From: Phaeobacter sp. 22II1-1F12B
GTDB lineage: Bacteria > Pseudomonadota > Alphaproteobacteria > Rhodobacterales > Rhodobacteraceae
Direction of reading: 5' to 3'
Assembly: GCF_002210165.1 (NCBI RefSeq)
Contig: NZ_AQQP01000010.1
Location: 1-64,000, forward strand
DNA: 64,000 nt
Shown here: one piece after another, positions 8,673 to 17,104 of the stretch
Position numbering within the stretch: position 1 is the first letter of the stretch
Layout: every line of letters begins with the position of its first letter
Made by a program: the position numbers and the translations under genes
Notes under the pieces: generated by a model
Told to the model about the DNA's origin: nothing
The model's input: only the letters and a program-made list of their open reading frames with translations
Databases searched by the model: none

Positions 8673-8715
8673 AAAATCCGACGTTTCAGCACACGCCTTG
8701 GGAGGGGCATGAACG

Positions 8716-9354
8716 ATGACGATCCAGCTGCACTGTTTCGGTGAAAGCGGCAATTCCTACAAGGCCGCGATCGCACTGCAACTCTCGGGTCTCGACTGGG
8801 AACCGGTTTACGTCGACTTCTTCAACGGCGCGACACGGAGCGCGGATTACCGGAGCGCCGTCAACAATATGGGCGAAGCGCCCGTGATGATCGATGGCGA
8901 CATCCGCCTGAGCCAATCCGGCGTTATCCAGCAATACGTATCCGACAAGTCCGGCAAATTTGCGGGCAAGGATCAGGCCGAGAAATACGACGTATTGCGC
9001 TGGGTGCTCTGGGACAACCACAAGCTCAGCTCCATGGCTGGCATGACGCGTTTTCTCATGAACTTCCTGCCCGAGGACAAAAGACCGGCGGAAGTGATTG
9101 CGTTCAACCTCGGCCGCCTGAAAGCGGCCTATGCGACGCTGAACGACCACCTTGCGGACAGGGACTGGATCGTGGGCAGCGACGTCACCAATGCGGACCT
9201 CTCCTGTTGCGGTTATCTGTACTACCCGGAACCTTTCGGTTTCGACCGCAAGGACTGGCCCCATATCGATACCTGGCTCACCCGCCTCAGCGAACAGCCG
9301 GGCTGGAAACACCCCTATGACTTGATGCCCGGATCGCCTGCCGACCGGGCCTAA
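8716..9354 (+). CDS. Glutathione S-transferase family protein
   Basis: 212 residues with an N-terminal thioredoxin-like GST domain (LHCFGESGNSYKAAIAL, then EAPVMIDGDIRLSQSGVIQQY, where Ser/Gln lie at the glutathione site) and an all-helical C-terminal domain containing the ADLSCCGYLYY segment near residue 155. Ser13 or neighbouring residues could be the glutathione-activating side chain. It starts at 8716 after GGGAGGGGC. It is followed within 11 bases by the thiolase gene, so it is co-transcribed with beta-oxidation enzymes, perhaps detoxifying reactive enoyl intermediates; that role is inference. Confidence 0.85.
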   Translation: MTIQLHCFGESGNSYKAAIALQLSGLDWEPVYVDFFNGATRSADYRSAVNNMGEAPVMIDGDIRLSQSGVIQQYVSDKSGKFAGKDQAEKYDVLRWVLWDNHKLSSMAGMTRFLMNFLPEDKRPAEVIAFNLGRLKAAYATLNDHLADRDWIVGSDVTNADLSCCGYLYYPEPFGFDRKDWPHIDTWLTRLSEQPGWKHPYDLMPGSPADRA

Positions 9355-9364
9355 GGAGGACCAT

Positions 9365-10576
9365 ATGACCGACGCTTACATCTATGACGCGCTGCGCACA
9401 CCGCGGGGCAAGGGCCGCAAGGACGGCGCCCTGCACGAGGTGACCTCGCTGCGCCTCTCCGCACTGACGCTGAACGCGCTGAAAGAGCGCAACAATCTCG
9501 ACGGCCATGCGGTCGAGGACGTGATCTGGGGTAACGTCACCCAGGTGATGGAACAGGGCGGCTGCCTTGCGCGCTCGGCGGTACTGGCTTCGGATCTCGA
9601 TGAATCGATCCCCGGTCTCGCGATCAACCGCTTTTGCGCCTCGGGCATGGAGGCGGTCAACCTGGCCGCCAACCAGGTCAAGGGCGGCGCGGGCGATGCC
9701 TATATCGCGGGCGGCGTCGAGATGATGGGCCGCGTTGCCATGGGCAGCGACGGGGCGGCCATTGCCGTCGACCCGACAATGGCGATGGAGAAGTACTTCG
9801 TGCCGCAGGGCATTTCCGCCGACATCATCGCCACCGAATACGGGTTTACGCGGGATCAGGCCGATGCGCTGGCCGTGGAATCCCAGCGTCGCGCCAAGGC
9901 GGCCTGGGACGACGGTCGTTTCGACAAATCGGTGATCACCGTGCGCGACCAGAACGGTCTGCCGATCCTCGATCATGACGAATACATGCGCCCCCAGACC
10001 GACATGCAAAGCCTTGGTGCGCTGAACGCTTCGTTTCAGGCGATGGGCGAGGTCATGCCCGGTTTCGACAAGGTGGCGATGCTGAAATACCCGCATCTGG
10101 AAAAGATCAACCACATCCACCACGCGGGCAATTCCTCGGGCATCGTGGACGGTTCCGCCGCCGTGCTGATCGGCAACAAGGAATTCGGTGAGAAATACGG
10201 GTTGAAACCCCGTGCCCGCATCAAGGCGACCGCCAAGATCGGCACCGATCCGACCATCATGCTGACCGGCCCTGTCCCGGTGACGCAGAAGATCCTTGCC
10301 GATAACGGTATGGACATCAAGGACATCGACCTGTTTGAGGTGAACGAGGCCTTCGCCGCCGTCGTGCTGCGTTTCATGCAGGCTTTCGATGTGGACAGCG
10401 ACAAGGTCAACGTGAACGGCGGCTCCATCGCAATGGGCCACCCGCTTGGCGCGACCGGGGCGATGATCATCGGCACCCTGCTGGACGAAATGGAACGCGC
10501 CGACAAAGAAACCGGCCTGGCGACGCTGTGCATCGCCTCGGGCATGGGCGCGGCCACCATCATCGAACGCGTGTAA
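9365..10576 (+). CDS. fadA: Acetyl-CoA C-acyltransferase (thiolase)
   Basis: A 403-residue thiolase that cleaves 3-ketoacyl-CoA to acetyl-CoA and a shortened acyl-CoA. The nucleophilic cysteine is Cys91 in NRFCASGMEA. NEAF is at 327-330, His359 lies in GGSIAMGHPLGATG, and the second catalytic cysteine is Cys389 in LCIASGMG. A strong ribosome-binding site (AAGGAGG) precedes the ATG. The gene sits 22 bases before the FadB-type gene, the normal fadA/fadB pairing. Degradative function is supported by this context rather than by sequence alone. Confidence 0.92.
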   Translation: MTDAYIYDALRTPRGKGRKDGALHEVTSLRLSALTLNALKERNNLDGHAVEDVIWGNVTQVMEQGGCLARSAVLASDLDESIPGLAINRFCASGMEAVNLAANQVKGGAGDAYIAGGVEMMGRVAMGSDGAAIAVDPTMAMEKYFVPQGISADIIATEYGFTRDQADALAVESQRRAKAAWDDGRFDKSVITVRDQNGLPILDHDEYMRPQTDMQSLGALNASFQAMGEVMPGFDKVAMLKYPHLEKINHIHHAGNSSGIVDGSAAVLIGNKEFGEKYGLKPRARIKATAKIGTDPTIMLTGPVPVTQKILADNGMDIKDIDLFEVNEAFAAVVLRFMQAFDVDSDKVNVNGGSIAMGHPLGATGAMIIGTLLDEMERADKETGLATLCIASGMGAATIIERV

Positions 10577-10598
10577 GCCGGGAAAGAGGAGACATCAA

Positions 10599-12800
10599 AT
10601 GACTGATTTCACGATGGAAAAAGGCGCCGACGGCGTCGCTCTGATCACCTGGGACTGCCCCGGCAAGACGATGAACGTCATGTCGATCGACGGGTTGAAG
10701 GAACTGGAATCCTGCATCGATGACGCGCTTGCGGATGATGCAGTCAAAGGCGTGGTCATCACCTCGGGCAAGGAAGGCTCCTTTGCCGGTGGGATGGACC
10801 TGAACCTGCTCGCCACGCTCAAGGAAAGCGCGGGCGACGATCCGGCCAAAGGGCTCTTCGAGGGCACGATGGAAATGCACGCCCTGCTGCGCAAGATCGA
10901 GCGCGCCGGCATGGATGCCAAGACCAACAAGGGCGGCAAACCGATTGCCGCCGCCCTGCCCGGCACTGCTGCCGGTATCGGTCTGGAACTGCCGCTGGCC
11001 ACCCACCGCATCTTTGTCGCCGACAATCCCAAGGCACGGATCGGCCTGCCCGAAATCATGGTCGGGATCTTCCCCGGCGCGGGCGGCACCACGCGACTGG
11101 TGCGCAAGCTCGGCGCGATGGCAGCCTCTCCGCTGCTGCTCGAAGGCAAGATGCTGGAACCGGCCAAAGCCAAGGGCGCGGGCGTGATCGATGAGGTCGT
11201 TGCCGATCCGGTTGCCGCCGCTCGCGAATGGGTGCTGAACGCCACGGATGCCGACATCCTGAAGCCTTGGGATGCCAAGGGCTACAAGATGCCCGGCGGC
11301 GCGCCTTACCACCCTGCCGGTTTCATGACCTTCGTGGGTGCGAACGCCATGGTCAACGGCAAAACGCAGGGCGCCTTCCCGGCGGCCAAAGCGCTGTTGA
11401 GCGCGGTCTACGAGGGTGCGCTTGTTCCCTTTGACACGGCGCTCAAGATCGAGGCCCGCTGGTTCACCCATGTGCTTATGAACCCCTCTTCGGGGGCGAT
11501 GATCCGCTCGCTCTTCGTCAACAAGGAAGCACTGGAAAAAGGCGCGGTCCGTCCCGAAGGCATACCGGATCAGCGCGTGAAAAAGCTGGGCGTTCTTGGC
11601 GCGGGCATGATGGGCGCGGGCATTGCGCTTGTCTCCGCACAGGCCGGGATGGATGTCGTGCTGATCGACCGGGATCAGGCCGCCGCCGACAAGGGCAAAG
11701 CCTACACCGAGGCCTATCTCGACAAGGGCATTTCCCGCAAAAAGGTCACGCCCGAAAAGAAAGAGGCGATGCTTGGCCTGATCAACGCGACCCCGGATCT
11801 GGACGCGCTGAAAGACTGTGACCTGATCATCGAAGCCGTTTTCGAGGATCCCAAGGTCAAGGCCGAGATGACCCAGAAGGTCGAGGCGATCATCCCCGAG
11901 GATTGCATCTTTGCCTCCAACACCTCGACCCTGCCGATCACCGGGCTGGCCAAGGCGTCCAAGCGCCCCGACCAGTTCATCGGCATCCACTTCTTCTCGC
12001 CCGTCGAGAAAATGCTGCTGGTCGAGATCATCAAGGGCAAGGAAACCGGCGACCGGGCCGTGGCCAAGGCGCTCGACTATGTGCGCCAGATCCGCAAGAC
12101 CCCGATCGTCGTCAACGATGCACGTTTCTTCTACTGCAACCGCTGCATCATCCCCTACGGCAACGAGGCGACCCGCATGGTCACCGAAGGCGTCGCACCG
12201 GTGCTGATCGACAATGCCGCGCGCCAGCTTGGCTTCCCCGTCGGTCCGATCCAGCTGGGCGATGAAACCAGCATCGACCTCGCCGCCAAGATCACCCGCG
12301 CCACCAAGGAAGCAATGGGCAACGAATACCCCGCGTCCGAGGCCGACGATCTGGTGTTCTGGATGGAAGAAGAGGGCCGTCTGGGCCGCAAGGCCAAGGC
12401 CGGTTACTTCGACTATGACGAAAAAGGCAAACGTCTGGGCTACTGGAAAGGCATCCACGACAAGTACCCGCTGGCCGACGAACAGCCCGACCTGATCGAG
12501 GTTCAGGAACGTCTGATGTTCGCTCAGGTGCTCGAAGCTGTCCGCGCGCTGGAAGAAGGCGTGCTGGAAGACATCCGCGAAGGCGATGTCGGCGCGGTCC
12601 TCGCCTGGGGCTTTGCGCCCTGGTCCGGTGGCCCGTTCAGCTGGCTCGACATCATCGGTACACCCTACGCCGCCGAACGCTGCGACCAGCTCGAAGCGAA
12701 ATTCGGCGAGCGGTTCAAATGCCCCGATCTCCTGCGCGAGATGGCGGCCAAGAACCAGACCTTCTACGGGCGCTTCTCGCCCGAGGCCAAAGCGGCCTGA
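10599..12800 (+). CDS. fadB: FadB-type enoyl-CoA hydratase/3-hydroxyacyl-CoA dehydrogenase
   Basis: A 733-residue two-domain enzyme for the hydration and second oxidation steps of beta-oxidation. The N-terminal crotonase domain has Glu130 (GTAAGIGLE) and Glu152 (GLPEIMVGIFPGAGG) at the positions of the two catalytic glutamates. The C-terminal dehydrogenase domain begins near 328 with the NAD-binding GVLGAGMMGAG (331-341) and has His464 in GIHFFSPVEKM. It is the last gene of the cluster and is followed by a strong intrinsic terminator. fadJ would be an equally fair name. Confidence 0.92.
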   Translation: MTDFTMEKGADGVALITWDCPGKTMNVMSIDGLKELESCIDDALADDAVKGVVITSGKEGSFAGGMDLNLLATLKESAGDDPAKGLFEGTMEMHALLRKIERAGMDAKTNKGGKPIAAALPGTAAGIGLELPLATHRIFVADNPKARIGLPEIMVGIFPGAGGTTRLVRKLGAMAASPLLLEGKMLEPAKAKGAGVIDEVVADPVAAAREWVLNATDADILKPWDAKGYKMPGGAPYHPAGFMTFVGANAMVNGKTQGAFPAAKALLSAVYEGALVPFDTALKIEARWFTHVLMNPSSGAMIRSLFVNKEALEKGAVRPEGIPDQRVKKLGVLGAGMMGAGIALVSAQAGMDVVLIDRDQAAADKGKAYTEAYLDKGISRKKVTPEKKEAMLGLINATPDLDALKDCDLIIEAVFEDPKVKAEMTQKVEAIIPEDCIFASNTSTLPITGLAKASKRPDQFIGIHFFSPVEKMLLVEIIKGKETGDRAVAKALDYVRQIRKTPIVVNDARFFYCNRCIIPYGNEATRMVTEGVAPVLIDNAARQLGFPVGPIQLGDETSIDLAAKITRATKEAMGNEYPASEADDLVFWMEEEGRLGRKAKAGYFDYDEKGKRLGYWKGIHDKYPLADEQPDLIEVQERLMFAQVLEAVRALEEGVLEDIREGDVGAVLAWGFAPWSGGPFSWLDIIGTPYAAERCDQLEAKFGERFKCPDLLREMAAKNQTFYGRFSPEAKAA

Positions 12801-12811
12801 TCGACAATAGC

Positions 12812-12838
12812 AAAAGGGCGCCCGCGTGGCGCCCTTTT
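12812..12838 (+). terminator. Rho-independent terminator of beta-oxidation cluster
   Basis: AAAAGGGCGCC (12812-12822) pairs perfectly with GGCGCCCTTTT (12828-12838) around CGCGT, 12 bases after the fadB stop. Because of the A and T tracts it can work in both directions. Confidence 0.9.
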
Positions 12839-12981
12839 CATCCAGTTGAACGCACGGGGTTGCCCTCTAGGCCGTACGCGACCCAAAAATCCCGCTTCCA
12901 ACCACGCCCGCTGCCCCCACGCCGGGGTTTTCATCCGACCGATCAGAGCTAGATCCAAGCGCTACCACAAGGGAGAAGCGC

Positions 12982-13644
12982 GTGAAAAAGGCCCTGATCA
13001 TCGGAGCGTCCGGCGGAATTGGCGAAGCCATCGCCACAAGGCTCGAGCAGAGCGAGATCGAGGTGACCCGTTTGTCGCGCAGCCGCGACCAACTGGACGT
13101 CACCGATGCGGACTCGGTCAACCGCGTGCTTGGCGAGCAAACCGGACCCTTCGACCTGATCCTCGTGACAACAGGCATCCTCGCGCCGCAGGGCGGACAA
13201 CCCGAGAAATCGCTCGACCAGATCGACGCGGCAGCTATGGCAGAGGTGATAACAGTTAACACGATTGGCCCGGCGCTGGTTCTGCGCCATGCCCCCCGGT
13301 TGCTGGCGCAAGAAGGTCGACCTGTCGTGGCGGTTCTCACGGCGCGCGTGGGTTCGATCGGCGACAATGCCCTCGGCGGCTGGTACAGCTATCGCGCCTC
13401 CAAAGCGGCCGCCAACCAGATCGTCCACACAGCGGCCATCGAAATCGGGCGCAAGAATAAATCCGCGGTCGTGGTCGCGCTTCATCCCGGGACGGTCGCC
13501 ACCAGTTTCACCCAAGACTATCCCGGTCACAAAAAGGTCGCGCCGCGAGAGGCCGCCGAAAACCTTCTGCGCGTGATCGACGGGCTCGACCGGGACGATA
13601 ACGGTCGATTCTTCGACTGGGCCGGAAAAGACGTCCCGTGGTGA
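12982..13644 (+). CDS. Short-chain dehydrogenase/reductase (CsgA/C-factor-like)
   Basis: 220 residues with the NAD(P)-binding GASGGIG at 8-14 and the catalytic YRASK segment (Tyr135 and Lys139 region) preceded by a serine-containing strand. The final third is HPGTVATSF, typical of SDRs that resemble the C-signal protein. It is an NAD(P)-dependent oxidoreductase of unknown substrate. It overlaps the photolyase gene by the GTGA at 13641-13644, so the two are co-translated. A role in repair or stress is suggested only by this link. Confidence 0.85.
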   Translation: MKKALIIGASGGIGEAIATRLEQSEIEVTRLSRSRDQLDVTDADSVNRVLGEQTGPFDLILVTTGILAPQGGQPEKSLDQIDAAAMAEVITVNTIGPALVLRHAPRLLAQEGRPVVAVLTARVGSIGDNALGGWYSYRASKAAANQIVHTAAIEIGRKNKSAVVVALHPGTVATSFTQDYPGHKKVAPREAAENLLRVIDGLDRDDNGRFFDWAGKDVPW

Positions 13645-15164
13645 AACTGGTCCTCGTTCTCGGCGATCAGCTGACCCCGACGCTTGCCTCGCTCCGCTCG
13701 GCGGACAAGGCAAATGACCGCGTCGTCATGGCCGAGGTAACCTCCGAGGCCTCCTACGTCCCGCACCACCCGAAAAAGATCGCGCTGGTCTTCGCCTGTA
13801 TGCGCAAATTCGCGCAACAGCTTCGGGACGACGGCTGGACGGTGGATTACACCCGGCTCGACGATCCGGACAACGCCGGGTCAATCCCGGGCGAACTGCT
13901 TCGCCGCGCGTCTGAGAGCGGCGCATCCAGCGTGATCGCCACGCGCCCCGGCGAATGGCGGCTGATCGAGGCGCTGGAGGACACGCCGCTTGATCTCGAC
14001 ATCCTAGAAGATGACCGTTTTGTCGCCAGCCACGCCGATTTCAACGATTGGGCGAAAGGGCGCAAACAGTTGCGCATGGAGTATTTCTATCGCGAGATGC
14101 GTCGCAAGACGGGTCTCTTGATGGAAGATGATGAGCCAGCCGGGGGCAAGTGGAACTTCGACCACGACAACCGCAAGCCAGCCAAACCCGATCTCTTCAT
14201 GCCCAGCCCGCAAAGTTTCGAGCCAGACGAGACCGTGAAAGAGGTTCTCGACCTCGTCGAAGCGACCTTTCCCGACAACTTCGGCGAATTGCGCCCCTTT
14301 GGTTTTGCCACCGACGCGACCCAGGCCGAGGCCGTGCTCGATAATTTCATCGAAACCGCCCTGCCCCAGTTCGGCGACTATCAGGATGCCATGCTCTCCG
14401 AGCACCGGTTTCTCTACCACGCCCTGATCTCTGCCTATCTCAACATCGGCTTGCTCGACCCGCTGGAGGTCTGCCGCCGCGTGGAAAAGGCATGGCAGAA
14501 AGGGCACGCCCCGCTCAATGCCGCAGAGGGTTTCATCCGCCAGATCATCGGCTGGCGCGAATTCGTGCGCGGGATCTATTTTCATGAAGGTCCCGACTAC
14601 GCCAACAGGAACTGGCTCAAGCATGACCGGGCGCTTCCGGGTCTCTACTGGGGGCAGGAAACGGGCATGACCTGTCTTTCAAAGACCGTCGAACAAACCA
14701 ATGAGGAAGCCTACGCCCATCATATCCAGCGTTTGATGGTCACCGGGAATTTTGCCCTTCTGGCCGGTATCGACCCTGCCCAGGTGCATGAATGGTATCT
14801 CTCCGTCTACTTCGATGCCTTCGAATGGGTCGAGGCCCCGAACACCGTCGGCATGAGCCAGTTCGCCGACGGCGGATTGGTCGCGTCCAAACCCTATGTC
14901 TCATCGGGCAGCTATATCGACCGGATGTCGGACTACTGTTCCGAATGTTCTTATTCCGTAAAGGAAAAAACCGGAAAAGACGCATGCCCGTTCAACCTGC
15001 TCTATTGGCACTTCCTGTCCCGCCATCGCAGCCGGTTCTCGGACAATCCACGCATGGCCATGATGTATCGAACTTGGGACAAGATGGACTCTGATCGTCA
15101 GGATGAGGTCCTGACCGGCGCGGAAGACTTCCTAAGCCGTCTGGACGCGGGCGATCCGGTCTGA
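13641..15164 (+). CDS. Iron-sulfur bacterial cryptochrome/(6-4) photolyase (PhrB/FeS-BCP type)
   Basis: 507 residues from the GTG at 13641; a GTG one codon earlier is possible. It has the N-terminal GDQLTPTLASL domain and a C-terminal FAD domain. Four cysteines, Cys345, Cys433, Cys436 and Cys449, have the spacing of the 4Fe-4S ligands of Agrobacterium PhrB. His360-His361 match its conserved histidine pair. PhrB repairs (6-4) photoproducts using light, FAD and a lumazine antenna. Prokaryotic (6-4) photolyases of this group are well described. The GTGA overlap with the SDR gene supports the chosen start. Confidence 0.92.
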   Translation: MKLVLVLGDQLTPTLASLRSADKANDRVVMAEVTSEASYVPHHPKKIALVFACMRKFAQQLRDDGWTVDYTRLDDPDNAGSIPGELLRRASESGASSVIATRPGEWRLIEALEDTPLDLDILEDDRFVASHADFNDWAKGRKQLRMEYFYREMRRKTGLLMEDDEPAGGKWNFDHDNRKPAKPDLFMPSPQSFEPDETVKEVLDLVEATFPDNFGELRPFGFATDATQAEAVLDNFIETALPQFGDYQDAMLSEHRFLYHALISAYLNIGLLDPLEVCRRVEKAWQKGHAPLNAAEGFIRQIIGWREFVRGIYFHEGPDYANRNWLKHDRALPGLYWGQETGMTCLSKTVEQTNEEAYAHHIQRLMVTGNFALLAGIDPAQVHEWYLSVYFDAFEWVEAPNTVGMSQFADGGLVASKPYVSSGSYIDRMSDYCSECSYSVKEKTGKDACPFNLLYWHFLSRHRSRFSDNPRMAMMYRTWDKMDSDRQDEVLTGAEDFLSRLDAGDPV

Positions 15165-15480
15165 TCAAGCTTGGCAGCGACCCACCTATAACCGACCTAC
15201 CTGGCGGACGATCTTGGGGGGTGTTACACCCGTCGACAAGCATTCTCCGCGCGAGGCTAAGCTGGCCAACCGCTGGCACCGCGCCCCGGATAAACTCCTG
15301 ACTTTGTCGAACAGCAATAACCCGCCGTTCACCCTACGGTGTCCATATACGCGTCTTTCAACCTAAAGGCCGTTCGCGTATGTTTTAATCATCAGTAAGA
15401 CATTTGTTAATTTACTCAACGGCCTGCTTCGGGCCCCGAATGACCTGTTGAAAGATCCACTTTAAAGAGGAGCTTAATAC
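15165..15480 (+). promoter_or_regulatory. AT-rich upstream region with nested inverted repeats
   Basis: This gene-free stretch precedes the VPLPA-CTERM gene. CTTTCAAC (15355-15362) is complementary to GTTGAAAG (15447-15454), and nested inside AGGCCGTT (15367-15374) is complementary to AACGGCCT (15418-15425). The enclosed bases 15375-15417 are AT-rich. AAGAGGAG at 15466-15473 is the ribosome-binding site. A sigma-54 type site was looked for and not found. Confidence 0.45.
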
Positions 15481-16152
15481 ATGAAATTCCGCGACATTTT
15501 CGGGGCCTTAACGGCCACAGCGCTTTCAACGATGGCACTGCCAGCCATGGCCGCGACCTTCACTTTTAACGTCGAAGTCGTTGAAAGCATTGATGTCGTG
15601 CCGTCGCCTACATTCGATTTGCCGGATGTCGGGACGGTCGGGACCGTAAGCTTCCTTCTGGATGCCGCCACGCTGGATTCTGATGGAGATCCTTTGACAG
15701 GCATCAACATCGATGCCCCTCTTTCCCAGTCTCTCGCCGACGCCGAGGCGACGATTGGCGGCCTGACCTCCGATCTGTCCGATGTGAGCATTTTCGGCTT
15801 CCCGGGGGGCGCCCGTTTCAGCAACGGAAGCTTCAGCAACATCATCGTTTCGCTTTCCGGTGCGGATTGTATTGCGTTGAGCTGTACGCTTGCAGGCTCA
15901 TTTTCGATCCTGAAGCCGGGCGCACCCGCGCCGACGCTCTTTGCCGATGTCGAGGCGCTCTTGCTGGACCCCGATGCAATTGCCCGATTTTCCTTCAACG
16001 GCACAGTACAGGGGGAATCCATAAGCTTCGTGGCGGAATCGGTCCCCACACCGGTGATCCCCCTTCCGGCGGGTGGCCTTCTGCTGCTCTCCGGTCTGAT
16101 AGGCTTTACCGCGTTTCGCGGTCGGCAACGCTTGGCCACGGACCCGCTTTAG
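15481..16152 (+). CDS. Secreted protein with VPLPA-CTERM sorting signal
   Basis: 223 residues. The signal peptide is MKFRDIFGALTATALSTMA with cleavage after PAMA. A low-complexity Asp/Ser/Leu-rich body follows, with two cysteines (CIALSC). The C-terminal tripartite signal is IPLPAGG at 193-199, a hydrophobic helix to about 212, then RGRQR. This is the VPLPA-CTERM pattern, a PEP-CTERM relative that is processed by an exosortase/archaeosortase-family protease in Rhodobacterales and sends proteins to the envelope or extracellular matrix. No exosortase gene is in this window, so the sorting enzyme must be encoded elsewhere. The biological role is unknown. Confidence 0.85.
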   Translation: MKFRDIFGALTATALSTMALPAMAATFTFNVEVVESIDVVPSPTFDLPDVGTVGTVSFLLDAATLDSDGDPLTGINIDAPLSQSLADAEATIGGLTSDLSDVSIFGFPGGARFSNGSFSNIIVSLSGADCIALSCTLAGSFSILKPGAPAPTLFADVEALLLDPDAIARFSFNGTVQGESISFVAESVPTPVIPLPAGGLLLLSGLIGFTAFRGRQRLATDPL

Positions 16153-16195
16153 AGTTCACGCGCTCCGAATTTTTATACTGGCATTGACAACGCAG

Positions 16196-16220
16196 CGCGC
16201 GTTTCAATGTGAAACGCGCG
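16196..16220. terminator. Perfect 11-bp hairpin between convergent genes
   Basis: CGCGCGTTTCA (16196-16206) and TGAAACGCGCG (16210-16220) pair perfectly around ATG. It lies between the convergent VPLPA-CTERM and sulfotransferase genes. There is no T tract on either side, so termination would be weak; a protein-binding palindrome is possible. Confidence 0.5.
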
Positions 16221-16294
16221 ATTGAAACCGACCCTCGCGTTGTCGTCAATTGGTAACGCGCTGAGAATGGGCACCCGGCCCCGTCCCCGCCATA

Positions 16295-16975
16295 TCAGCC
16301 GAAATCGTCAGAACTACCCGTCTGGGTCCCATCGAACCGATATCCGAACCGCGCGATATCCTCCGCGCAGGCGTCGGCCACCGCTTCTGCGGCGCGATCG
16401 TCGTAATAGCTGCGGTAATCCGGCGCCCTGTCCGACCGGTTCACATGCGGCAGGTCCAGCGTGAACCCAAGATGTTCCCACAAGACACTGGAATCCCGCT
16501 CGAAATCTTCAATCCTGATATAAGCGCCGCAGTGCTCCCGCCCGTCGCTATGCCGCATGTAGCTTGCCGCCGGCGAAGCCGCGAAGGCCGCAGAGGTTTT
16601 CGGATGGCACAGGAAATCCGTGAAATCCAGGGCACTGGCCAGCGCCACCGCCGGATGACCGAACTCCTGCGCGCGCAGCCAGTGGTAATAGCTCACCGCC
16701 CGGTCCCACGGGTTGCGCACCAGCGTAAAGGCGAAAAGCCCGTCCATCACCGCGTCCGGCACCAGCCCCTCGATATCGGCAAGGGTGGAATGCTTCCATA
16801 ACCGGCCGCGCGTGTTCTTGCGGCTGACCCGATGCCGCCGCTTCAGCGCCTTGGGCGTGTCGCCCAGCATGATGTCATCCTTCATCGCTCGCCCTTCAAG
16901 CGCCAGCGCCAGCGAGGTACCCCCGGTCTTGGGGATATGGATGAAAACGTAACGGCGTCCGGGACTTAGGATCAT
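16295..16975 (-). CDS. Sulfotransferase family 2 protein
   Basis: 226 residues with the 5'-phosphosulfate loop FIHIPKTGGTS (residues 11-21) and the 3'-phosphate-binding VRNPWDRAVSYYHWL region near 88-102. These are the PAPS-binding signatures of carbohydrate-type sulfotransferases. The enzyme would transfer sulfate from PAPS to a sugar or other hydroxyl. It has no signal peptide and no surrounding polysaccharide genes. It lies convergent to the VPLPA-CTERM gene, so an exopolysaccharide link is attractive but unproven. Confidence 0.85.
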   Translation of the reverse strand: MILSPGRRYVFIHIPKTGGTSLALALEGRAMKDDIMLGDTPKALKRRHRVSRKNTRGRLWKHSTLADIEGLVPDAVMDGLFAFTLVRNPWDRAVSYYHWLRAQEFGHPAVALASALDFTDFLCHPKTSAAFAASPAASYMRHSDGREHCGAYIRIEDFERDSSVLWEHLGFTLDLPHVNRSDRAPDYRSYYDDRAAEAVADACAEDIARFGYRFDGTQTGSSDDFG

Positions 16976-17021
16976 GCGCCAAGGCTATCCGATTTCCTTC
17001 GCCCCGCAATAACAAGCTGCG

Positions 17022-17070
17022 AATATTGCGCTTCTGCCTCTTTTCAATACCCTCGGCGCGGCGCAATATT
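17022..17070 (+). promoter_or_regulatory. Inverted repeat upstream of acyl-CoA synthetase
   Basis: AATATTGCGC (17022-17031) and GCGCAATATT (17061-17070) are exact reverse complements separated by 29 bases, 35 bases before the ATG. This could be two operator half-sites between the divergent sulfotransferase and acyl-CoA synthetase genes. Confidence 0.45.
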
Positions 17071-17104
17071 ACGCGACAACATACCGTCAGGGAGGGGACA
17101 GATC

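Larger units (their letters stand above)
8417..8715. other. Intergenic region with two facing repeat copies
   Basis: About 300 bases between acyl-CoA dehydrogenase and GST genes. It contains two inverted copies of a dispersed repeat, annotated separately, but no supported gene. Sequence between the copies becomes AT-richer from about 8600, including an AATAAAACTTTAAG stretch that may hold the promoter of the GST-thiolase-FadB genes. Confidence 0.5.

Noticed and set aside
10560-12458. Minus-strand open frame of about 632 codons across the fadB-type gene
   Set aside because: Codon-bias shadow; the plus strand encodes a clear two-domain beta-oxidation enzyme.
15265-15300. Sigma-54-type TGGCAC site upstream of the VPLPA-CTERM gene
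   Set aside because: The -12 element (TTGC) at the right spacing is missing; CCCG occurs instead.
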